DNA of 9,847 bases from Spirochaetota bacterium (GTDB taxonomy: Bacteria; Spirochaetota; UBA4802; JAFGJZ01): NCBI GenBank assembly GCA_023396615.1, contig JAEWVM010000149.1, forward strand, positions 1 to 9,847, in the 5' to 3' direction. The position numbers were made by a program, and so were the translations under genes. Position 1 is the stretch's first letter; every line of letters begins with the position of its first letter. This document shows, in pieces, positions 1 to 5,726 of the stretch. The notes beneath the pieces are model-generated. The model was not told where the DNA came from. It searched no databases and worked only from the letters and a program-made list of their open reading frames with translations.

Positions 1-86
1 TTTGCCAGTTTTTTATAGCCGTTTATTCCTGGTTTATATTCTTTCCGAATCTGTTCTTCAAGCTCAACTGGATACTTTCTTGTCAT
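1..86 (-). CDS. Transposase N-terminus (OrfA-like), cut by window edge
   Basis: Partial gene on the minus strand, with ATG at 86-84 and 28 complete codons before the window edge. The product begins MTRKYPVELEEQIRKEY and continues with a GINGYKKLA segment. A charged N-terminus followed by a Gly-Tyr-Lys-x-Leu-Ala stretch resembles the first helix-turn-helix of IS3-family OrfA proteins, which bind the terminal repeats. A TAGGGG ribosome binding site (bases 94-99 on the plus strand) lies seven bases before the start. It forms one arm of an inverted repeat described separately. Nothing can be said about the catalytic DDE region, which is outside the window. The alternative is a decayed fragment; the visible codons show no lesion. 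Confidence 0.6.
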   Translation of the reverse strand, partial: MTRKYPVELEEQIRKEYKPGINGYKKLA

Positions 87-94
87 TTTTCTAA

Positions 95-118
95 CCCCTA
101 AGTGTCCAACTTTAGGGG
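95..118 (-). repeat. Inverted repeat CCCCTAA/TTAGGGG covering the transposase SD
   Basis: Perfect 7-bp arms at 95-101 and 112-118 are separated by 10 bases inside the IS end. In minus-strand RNA that starts outside the element, the 3' arm (UUAGGGG) contains the presumed transposase Shine-Dalgarno sequence, so the hairpin would hide it. Pairing is seen directly; the regulatory role is inferred by analogy with IS10 and IS50. Confidence 0.55.
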
Positions 119-151
119 GTCAGTCCAAAGAGGGGTTTGGGGTGATTAATT

Positions 152-1213
152 CTATTTCAGTAATAATGGCTGGGGATCGATCGTCTTTATCGAACCGTTG
201 CTGTTGTAAATCAGTTCTGTTACTTTAACGTTTCTTAAATGATCTCTTCCTTTGGAAAGCGTGCAGTCATGATAAAAAAGATACCACTTTCCTTTAAACT
301 CTACTATTGAATGATGATTCGTCCATCCTGTTACCGGCTGAAGTACTACTCCCTGATAAACGAACGGGCCGGTTGCTTTATCTGATGTTGCATAAACTAT
401 CATGTGAGTATCGCCTGTTGAATACGATAGATAATAAGTATCTTTATATTTGTGCAGCCATGCCGCTTCAAAAAATCTTTTTGATTTGTCACTTGCCGCA
501 ATAGGCATTCCGCTCTTGTTGAGAATTTGCAGCATGCGCGGCGCTGATTTGAAGCTCAGCATGTCATCCGACATTTCTGCGATATATGGTCCGAGTGCCG
601 GATCAGCTCCCATAGGTTCCAGCAAATTATTGTCAAACCGCCCGTTTTTCCATTTTTCAAGCTGTCCTCCCCAGAGTCCGCCGAAATACATATAAGACTT
701 TCCGTCCGTGTCGGTGAACACAGCCGGATCGATGCTGAAGCTTCCGAAAATATAAGAAGGCTGAGGTTCGAAAGGTCCTTTGGGATTTTTTGAAGTTGCG
801 ACTCCGATGCGGAATATTCCCTTTTTATCGTGTGCCGGAAAGTAAAAATAATATGTTCCGTTTTTGTATGCCGCGTCAGGCGCCCACATAAAGCGTGATG
901 CCCATGGAACGTTTTTGAGATTTAAAACTTCGCCGTGATTTACCGGCGTCGAATTTATATCATCCATTGAAAAAACATGATAGTCCTTCATGTTGTAGTG
1001 ACTTCCGTTTTTATCAGCGGATGCTGCATCGTCTATGTCGTGTGATGGATAGATAAACAGTTTTCCGTTGAAGACATGGGCTGACGGATCAGCTGTAAAA
1101 ATTTCCGTTATAAGAGGCGGAGTTATCTTCGGTTTTTCAGGTTCTGTTTTTCCGGTGCATCCCTGAAAAACAAACGGAATAATCAGCAAAACATAAATGA
1201 TAATCTTTTTCAT
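152..1213 (-). CDS. Glycoside hydrolase family 43 lipoprotein
   Basis: A 353-residue secreted glycosidase of the five-bladed beta-propeller GH43 fold. This family removes arabinose or xylose units from plant hemicellulose side chains. Residues 1-18 form a lipoprotein signal (MKK, hydrophobic stretch, FQGC), with Cys19 as the predicted lipidated residue, so the enzyme is probably membrane-anchored outside the cytoplasm. The expected catalytic triad can be placed: Asp42 (TADPSAHVF, general base), Asp162 (SIDPAVF, pKa modulator) and Glu249 (FFEAAWLHK, general acid). The WAPD segment at 110-113 and TNHHS at 298-302 also fit the family. No carbohydrate-binding module follows; the protein is a single catalytic domain. 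An AAGGAG site lies six bases upstream of ATG, supporting the start. It is 66 bp downstream of ettA and has a possible promoter of its own. Substrate specificity (arabinofuranosidase or xylosidase) cannot be decided from sequence. Confidence 0.92.
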   Translation of the reverse strand: MKKIIIYVLLIIPFVFQGCTGKTEPEKPKITPPLITEIFTADPSAHVFNGKLFIYPSHDIDDAASADKNGSHYNMKDYHVFSMDDINSTPVNHGEVLNLKNVPWASRFMWAPDAAYKNGTYYFYFPAHDKKGIFRIGVATSKNPKGPFEPQPSYIFGSFSIDPAVFTDTDGKSYMYFGGLWGGQLEKWKNGRFDNNLLEPMGADPALGPYIAEMSDDMLSFKSAPRMLQILNKSGMPIAASDKSKRFFEAAWLHKYKDTYYLSYSTGDTHMIVYATSDKATGPFVYQGVVLQPVTGWTNHHSIVEFKGKWYLFYHDCTLSKGRDHLRNVKVTELIYNSNGSIKTIDPQPLLLK

Positions 1214-1237
1214 TTTTTCTCCTTACTTTTTAATTAT

Positions 1238-1243
1238 ATTATA
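1238..1243 (-). promoter_or_regulatory. Candidate -10 box for the GH43 gene
   Basis: A perfect TATAAT on the minus strand, 24 bases before the GH43 start codon. No recognisable TTGACA-like box exists 16-18 bp upstream; the 17-bp position reads AAAGTG. If real, the promoter is weak or needs an activator. The alternative is co-transcription with ettA. Confidence 0.4.
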
Positions 1244-1255
1244 CGGCATTGCCGT
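1243..1255. promoter_or_regulatory. 13-bp palindrome, candidate operator of the GH43 gene
   Basis: ACGGCA-T-TGCCGT is a perfect 6-bp inverted repeat around one central base. It touches the upstream edge of the TATAAT box and lies in what would be the -35/-10 spacer. A repressor bound here would block the promoter. It is not a convincing terminator for ettA, because no T-run follows on the minus strand. The operator role is inferred from position only. Confidence 0.35.
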
Positions 1256-1279
1256 GTGTTCACTTTAATGTAAACTTAG

Positions 1280-2977
1280 TCAGCTCCTTGTCAGTGAGCG
1301 GTAAACGATTCTGTGCGGACGGCTTGCGTCCTGGCCGAGTCTTTTCCGTTTGTCTTCCTCGTATTCGCTGAAATTTCCTTCAAACCAGTATGCTTTTGAT
1401 TCACCCTCAAAAGCCAGTATGTGGGTGCAAATTCTGTCCAGAAACCATCTATCATGGCTGATGACAATTGAACATCCCGCGAAATTTTCGAGAGCTTCTT
1501 CAAGCGCGCGCATGGTGTTAACGTCAAGATCGTTTGTCGGCTCATCAAGAAGCATCACATTGGCTCCGCTTTTAAGCATCAGCGCGAGATTGACGCGGTT
1601 TCTTTCACCTCCTGAAAGAACTCCGATTTTTTTCTGCTGATCTGAACCTATAAAATTAAATCCGGCGGCATAAGCGCGGCTGTTTATATCGCGCGATCCT
1701 ATTTTGATAGTTTCGCTTCCGCCTGATAATTGTTCCCAAACTGTTTTGTCAGGGTCAAGATTGCTGCGGTTCTGGTCTATATATGCGAGTTTTACTGTTT
1801 CGCCGATTTTAAAACTTCCTGAGTCCGGTTTCTCTTCGCCGGTAATCATTTTAAAAAGAGTGGTTTTTCCGGCTCCGTTCGGACCGATTATTCCGACAAT
1901 GCCTCCCGGAGGAAGCATGAAATCGAGATTGTCATAGAGAATTTTTTCTCCGTAAACTTTCGATACTCCGTTTGCTTCAATTACAACATTTCCCAGTCGC
2001 GGTCCGGCAGGTATTGTAATCTGAAGATTTCTTTCCTGAGTGCGGTCGCCTTGTGCGAGAAGTTTTTCGTATTCATTGATGCGTGCCTGCCCTTTTGAAT
2101 GACGTCCCTTCGGGCTCATCTTGATCCATTCGAGTTCGCGAGCTAATGTTTTCTGACGCTCTGATTCTGTTTTTTCTTCAAGTGCGAGTCTGTTTTTTTT
2201 CTGTTCAAGCCAGCTCGAATAATTGCCTTTGTACGGAAATCCTTCTCCTCTGTCGAGTTCAAGAATCCATCCTGCGACGCTGTCCAGAAAATATCGGTCG
2301 TGCGTCACTGCGATTATCGTTCCGGCATAATTTGAAAGATGGCGTTCGAGCCACGCGATGCTTTCTGCGTCAAGATGGTTTGTCGGCTCGTCCAGTAAAA
2401 GAATATCCGGCTTTTTCAGAAGCAGGCGGGTAAGAGCGACGCGTCTTTTTTCGCCTCCGGAGAGTGTATCGACTATTTGATCTGCAGGCGGACAGCGCAT
2501 TGCATCCATCGCGAGATCCAGCCGGCTGTCGAGATCCCATGCGTCAAGCGCGTCGATTTTATCCTGAATTTTTGCCTGCTTATCAAGAAGTTTCATCATT
2601 TCATCTTCGGACATAGGTTCGGCAAACATTTCGCCGATTGCGTTGTATTCGTTCACAAGATCGACAGATTCCTGTACGCCTTCCTGAACGATTTCGCGGA
2701 CTGTTTTTCCGGAAGCGAGTACCGGTTCCTGTTCGAGATAACCGATAGTAAAGCCCGGCGAAACGTAAGTCTCTCCCGAAAAATCTGAATCTATGCCCGC
2801 AAGAATTTTCAGCAAACTTGATTTTCCTGAACCATTGAGTCCGAGTACTCCGATCTTGGCTCCGTAATAGTATGAAAGGCTTATGTCTTTGAGCACCTGT
2901 TTTGTTCCGTGATGTTTGCTCACCCGGTGCATGGTATAAATTATTTTCTTGTCTTCATCGGTCGTTTGCTTTGCCAT
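1280..2977 (-). CDS. ettA: Energy-dependent translational throttle protein EttA (ABC-F ATPase)
   Basis: A 565-residue cytoplasmic ABC-F protein without membrane segments. E. coli EttA (about 555 residues) binds the ribosomal E site and gates early elongation in response to the ATP/ADP ratio. The N-terminal IIYTMHRVSK and KIGVLGLNGSGKSS segments are typical of EttA rather than other ABC-F types. Domain 1: Walker A 46-54, LSGGE 172-176, Walker B ILLLDEP 192-198 with Glu197, switch His226. Residues about 95-150 form the helical arm insertion typical of EttA. The charged linker, about 250-315, corresponds to the P-site tRNA interaction region. Domain 2: Walker A GPNGAGKTT 365-373, LSGGE 454-458, Walker B VMLLDEP 474-480 with Glu479, His508. 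The C-terminus (RPHRIVYRSLTR) also matches the family. All ATPase residues are present, so the protein should be active. The ATG has GGAG six bases upstream. No terminator is visible after the gene. Confidence 0.96.
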   Translation of the reverse strand: MAKQTTDEDKKIIYTMHRVSKHHGTKQVLKDISLSYYYGAKIGVLGLNGSGKSSLLKILAGIDSDFSGETYVSPGFTIGYLEQEPVLASGKTVREIVQEGVQESVDLVNEYNAIGEMFAEPMSEDEMMKLLDKQAKIQDKIDALDAWDLDSRLDLAMDAMRCPPADQIVDTLSGGEKRRVALTRLLLKKPDILLLDEPTNHLDAESIAWLERHLSNYAGTIIAVTHDRYFLDSVAGWILELDRGEGFPYKGNYSSWLEQKKNRLALEEKTESERQKTLARELEWIKMSPKGRHSKGQARINEYEKLLAQGDRTQERNLQITIPAGPRLGNVVIEANGVSKVYGEKILYDNLDFMLPPGGIVGIIGPNGAGKTTLFKMITGEEKPDSGSFKIGETVKLAYIDQNRSNLDPDKTVWEQLSGGSETIKIGSRDINSRAYAAGFNFIGSDQQKKIGVLSGGERNRVNLALMLKSGANVMLLDEPTNDLDVNTMRALEEALENFAGCSIVISHDRWFLDRICTHILAFEGESKAYWFEGNFSEYEEDKRKRLGQDASRPHRIVYRSLTRS

Positions 2978-2983
2978 TTATTA

Positions 2984-2987
2984 CTCC
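2984..2987 (-). promoter_or_regulatory. Ribosome binding site of ettA
   Basis: GGAG on the minus strand, six bases upstream of the ettA ATG. It supports the chosen start, which lies in the divergent 2978-3264 spacer. Confidence 0.6.
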
Positions 2988-3091
2988 GTTTTCCGCCGGT
3001 GCGGGTTTGAATTTATGAGAATCAGTAAGGCGGTGAAAAAAAGTTAAATCACTTTAACGTCTTAATCGGAAATATAAGCCGTATTTGAATG

Positions 3092-3144
3092 TTGAAAATA
3101 TTGTGATATTAGTCAAGGATCATTTGCGCAATGATAAAAATCAT
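3092..3144. promoter_or_regulatory. Cluster of small dyads in the ettA / phosphodiesterase spacer
   Basis: The 287-bp divergent spacer holds several short inverted repeats: AATAT-TGTG-ATATT (3097-3110), ATCATT-TGCGC-AATGAT (3119-3135) and ATGAT-AAAA-ATCAT (3131-3144), the last two sharing an arm. A minus-strand TTGACT at 3111-3116 could be the -35 box of ettA, but the matching -10 position (AACATT, 3088-3093) is poor. The dyads could be regulator sites; AT-rich spacers also yield such repeats by chance. Confidence 0.25.
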
Positions 3145-3178
3145 AATCAGCTGTTGATGCTGAAATGTCTTTTAATAA

Positions 3179-3207
3179 TTGAATTATTTCCTTCAGTGTA
3201 CTATAAT
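3179..3207 (+). promoter_or_regulatory. Sigma-70-type promoter of the phosphodiesterase gene
   Basis: TTGAAT (3179-3184) and TATAAT (3202-3207) are separated by exactly 17 bp, giving a perfect -10 and a good -35 box. Transcription should begin near 3214 and leave a leader of about 50 bases before the ATG at 3265. Confidence 0.7.
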
Positions 3208-3216
3208 AAACAGTGT

Positions 3217-3239
3217 CCGGCGGATATTGTATCCTTCGG
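3217..3239 (+). promoter_or_regulatory. Leader hairpin before the phosphodiesterase gene
   Basis: The leader RNA can fold into a stem: GGATA (3222-3226) pairs with TATCC (3230-3234) across a TTG loop. After one C-T mismatch, the stem continues with CCGG (3217-3220) against TCGG (3236-3239), including one G-U pair. It starts almost at the predicted transcript 5' end and ends 25 bases before the start codon. It may stabilise the mRNA. It does not cover the GGGG ribosome binding site at 3254-3257, and it does not match the c-di-GMP riboswitch consensus. Confidence 0.4.
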
Positions 3240-3264
3240 CAGATTTATGTTCCGGGGAAGCTAA

Positions 3265-5583
3265 ATGCGAGCATCCAGGCTTAGTGTTATCAAGGATTTT
3301 CTTGGGTTAGGTGTTTTGATCGGTTTTGTCGCGGCAGTCATGCTTGTCGTAATTCCGCATATTCATGAAACCGAAAACAACACCTTGAAGAATTCATACA
3401 TAGAAGAACAGAAGCTCATTGTAAGAAATGAAATAGACAGTCTTGCTAAAAGGCTTATTAATTTTAAGAATATTCTTCATAATCACGGGAATTCTCAATC
3501 CGAATGGTCAAAAGTTGTTTTTTCTTTTCTTCAGAATCACCGCTACGGTGCTGATAATTATGGTTACTTTTTCGTTGTAGACAGCAAGAATAACACTATC
3601 TTGTTTCATCCTTTAATGAAAGAGCTTGAAGGCAAAAATCTTAATTCAATACCTACACCCAAAGGCGAGAATTTCGGCATACTTTTTGATAAACTGACAT
3701 TTGTATCGGATTCGGGTTATATCGAATATTACTGGTTTAATAAAAATGGAAATGTTCATAAAAAAACGACTTTTTTTAAAAGAATTCCTGAATTAGACTG
3801 GATCATCTGCTCGGGATTCTATCATTCTGATTTTGACAGAACTTTTGAAAATTACTCCGTTATAAGAAAACAAACATTGTCTGATACCCGCCATGATATT
3901 CTTGTTCTTGTTCTAATCGCGGGACTTCTTCTTGCTGTAATTTCCGCATTTATTTATTTCAGGATCAGAGAAACCGAAAAATCCCTCGCAAGACAAATTG
4001 TGGAATTTGAACAGTATAAGCTCATCCTTGATGAAAGTTCTCTGGTTTCTCGTACCGACATAAACGGAGTCATTGAATATGTTAATGATAAGTTTTGTGA
4101 AACAAGCGGGTTCTCTCGAGAAACATTAATCGGGAGCAAGCACAGCATTGAACGTCATCCTGATACTCCGCTGGAAGTTTTCCGCGATTTGTGGAATACG
4201 ATTTCAGTAGGCAAAGAATGGACAGGTCTGATTAAGAACAAAAAATCCGACGGCAGTTTTTGCTTTAAACAGGTCACTATTGTGCCGTTAAAAGATGAAA
4301 CAGGCCGAATAACAGGATACATTTCTTCGGGTCATGATATCACCGAGCTCATTGAAAAGCGCCGTGATTTTGATAATCTTTTTAATACTGATCCGTTAAC
4401 CGGACTAGGCAATAGAATACGGCTTCTTAAAGATCTTGAAAGAGCACAGGTTCCGACTGTGGTTCTGATAGACATAGAAAATTTTTCTTCGATTAATCAA
4501 ACGTTCGGCGCTGAAACCGGAGATGAGATATTGCAGAAAACAGCTTCCGCTATTTTTAATTTTTCAACTGCACATGAGATTTCGTCATACCGGGTTTATG
4601 CGGATACTTTTGCTGTTCTTTGTTCGGACTCAAGAAAGCACGGTGAAATTTCCGTCTGCATTGATTTTTTAGCAAAAAGTCTCAATGATATAACATTTGA
4701 TATCGCAGATAATGAAATTGCTCTAGTGACACATATCGGTGCGGCTTCATACGGTTCTGATTCATTTATTTGCGCGGATATCGCACTCAAACGCGCAAAA
4801 AAGTTAAACCGTCAGGTTCATATATTTTCATCTGAAGAAAAAGAGCTTCCTGAAGATGTTCTCGAAAATATATCGATATTGAGCAATATCAATTATGCCA
4901 TAAGAAACGATAAAATATATTCCTTCTTTCAGCCGATCAAAAATCTTTCAAACGGTCAGATCGAAAAATATGAATGTCTGATACGAATGGAAGATAAATC
5001 CGGCAAAATTGTTTATCCTGATTCTTTTGTGGAATTAAGCAAAAAGACAAATCTTTATCAAAAACTGACTTTTCTGATGATTGAAAAATCAATTTCAGCT
5101 TTTCATGAAACCGGTTATGATTTTGCGATCAATATGACAATTGAAGATATTTTAAACTCTGAAACTGTTTCGTATCTTCTTGATGAAGCCCGCTCGAAAG
5201 ACACAGCAAACAGAATGATAGTTGAAATTGTTGAAACAGAAGAACTGAAGGATCTTGATAGAGTCATTTCGGTGCTGAATCAGATTAAAGCTGAAGGAAT
5301 AAGAATTGCTGTCGATGATTTCGGTTCGGGATATTCGAATTTTGATTATCTCATCAAAATCAATCCGGCATATGTGAAAATTGATCAGACGATAATACAG
5401 CGTGTCATGACAGATGAGCGTGCGAAAGAACTTTTGAAATCGATTGTTTTGTTCGCAAAAAATTCCGGAATTCAGACAGTAGCGGAATTTATTGATTCAA
5501 TTGAACTTGAAAATGAAATGAAGCGTATCGGAATTGATTATGTTCAGGGATGGCTGATAGGTAAGGCGGAAAGAACAATTTGA
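3265..5583 (+). CDS. Membrane c-di-GMP phosphodiesterase: Cache-PAS-degenerate GGDEF-EAL
   Basis: A 772-residue inner-membrane signalling protein predicted to hydrolyse c-di-GMP to pGpG. Transmembrane helix 1 spans about 11-31. A periplasmic Cache-type sensor follows (about 35-205, with YGYFFVVDSKNNTILFHPL and LDWIICSGFY), then helix 2 at about 211-232. A PAS domain (about 250-360) closely resembles the FAD-binding PAS of Aer: RHPD at 297-300, Trp310, Trp319 and Asn325 align with Aer Arg57-Asp60, Trp70, Trp79 and Asn85. In the GGDEF-like domain (370-522) the signature is YADTF (445-449) and no RxxD precedes it, so cyclase activity is not expected. The EAL domain (537-770) has ECL at 570-572 but keeps the catalytic set: Glu570, Asn623, Glu654, Glu657, Asp684, Asp685, Lys705, Glu741, Gln761, plus the DFGSGYS loop. 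The ligand of the Cache domain is unknown. A GGGG site seven bases before the ATG supports the start. A cyclase gene follows 143 bp downstream. Confidence 0.93.
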   Translation: MRASRLSVIKDFLGLGVLIGFVAAVMLVVIPHIHETENNTLKNSYIEEQKLIVRNEIDSLAKRLINFKNILHNHGNSQSEWSKVVFSFLQNHRYGADNYGYFFVVDSKNNTILFHPLMKELEGKNLNSIPTPKGENFGILFDKLTFVSDSGYIEYYWFNKNGNVHKKTTFFKRIPELDWIICSGFYHSDFDRTFENYSVIRKQTLSDTRHDILVLVLIAGLLLAVISAFIYFRIRETEKSLARQIVEFEQYKLILDESSLVSRTDINGVIEYVNDKFCETSGFSRETLIGSKHSIERHPDTPLEVFRDLWNTISVGKEWTGLIKNKKSDGSFCFKQVTIVPLKDETGRITGYISSGHDITELIEKRRDFDNLFNTDPLTGLGNRIRLLKDLERAQVPTVVLIDIENFSSINQTFGAETGDEILQKTASAIFNFSTAHEISSYRVYADTFAVLCSDSRKHGEISVCIDFLAKSLNDITFDIADNEIALVTHIGAASYGSDSFICADIALKRAKKLNRQVHIFSSEEKELPEDVLENISILSNINYAIRNDKIYSFFQPIKNLSNGQIEKYECLIRMEDKSGKIVYPDSFVELSKKTNLYQKLTFLMIEKSISAFHETGYDFAINMTIEDILNSETVSYLLDEARSKDTANRMIVEIVETEELKDLDRVISVLNQIKAEGIRIAVDDFGSGYSNFDYLIKINPAYVKIDQTIIQRVMTDERAKELLKSIVLFAKNSGIQTVAEFIDSIELENEMKRIGIDYVQGWLIGKAERTI

Positions 5584-5685
5584 TGCTGTTTTTTTACTTT
5601 CTGATTTGACGCCATGTTTGTATTTTATTCAAATGATTTGCAGTTTCGATGTGATTTTCTCGTAATTCCTGTTGTAAGTATTATT

Positions 5686-5707
5686 GGCAGAAAAGCCTGC
5701 CCGGCAG
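5686..5707 (+). promoter_or_regulatory. Three-segment alternating hairpin before the diguanylate cyclase
   Basis: GGCAG (5686-5690), CTGCC (5697-5701) and GGCAG (5703-5707) lie in a row, so the middle segment can pair with either neighbour but not both. The right-hand pairing is also a DNA palindrome, CTGCC-C-GGCAG. The segment ends eight bases before the AAGGA ribosome binding site at 5716-5720. It could be a leader switch or an operator. The rest of the 5584-5726 spacer shows no convincing terminator and only weak promoter-like boxes (TATTAT at 5679-5684 without a good -35). Confidence 0.35.
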
Positions 5708-5726
5708 TTGTTTAAAAGGAATTTAT

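Larger units (their letters stand above)
1..127 (-). mobile_element. IS3-family-like insertion sequence, one end only
   Basis: One terminus of an insertion sequence that continues beyond the left edge of the window. Read on the minus strand, it starts at base 127 with TGGACTGACCCCC and continues AAGTTGGACACTT. This is the kind of TG-starting inverted repeat with a CTGACCCC core that I associate with the IS150-like branch of the IS3 family. A transposase-like reading frame starts 41 bases inside. The other end, the second orf and the target duplication are not visible, so completeness cannot be judged. The family assignment rests on memory of terminal sequences, not on a search. The element lies 24 bp past the stop codon of the GH43 gene and points the same way. 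Confidence 0.7.

Noticed and set aside
115..142. Possible G-quadruplex (G-runs at 115-119, 132-135, 139-142)
   Set aside because: Only three runs of four or more Gs, with a 12-base gap between the first two; a canonical four-run quadruplex cannot form.
1243..1279. Rho-independent terminator of ettA at the 13-bp palindrome
   Set aside because: The stem would be only 5 bp with a 3-base loop, and no T-run follows on the minus strand.
2146..2788. Plus-strand open frames inside ettA
   Set aside because: They lie opposite a fully conserved gene, have no family motifs and no ribosome site; they are antisense shadows.
3208..3264. c-di-GMP riboswitch in the leader of the phosphodiesterase gene
   Set aside because: The leader is about 50 bases and lacks the conserved core and tetraloop-receptor pattern; only a simple hairpin is seen.
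4378..4830. Active diguanylate cyclase domain in the 772-residue protein
   Set aside because: The GGDEF signature is YADTF and the RxxD site is absent.
5584..5610. Terminator after the phosphodiesterase gene (T-run at 5589-5595)
   Set aside because: No stable hairpin precedes the T-run, only a possible 4-bp AACA/TGTT pairing.
5606..5634. Promoter with TTGACG at 5606-5611 before the cyclase
   Set aside because: The 16-18 bp spaced -10 positions (TTCAAA, TCAAAT region) do not resemble TATAAT.
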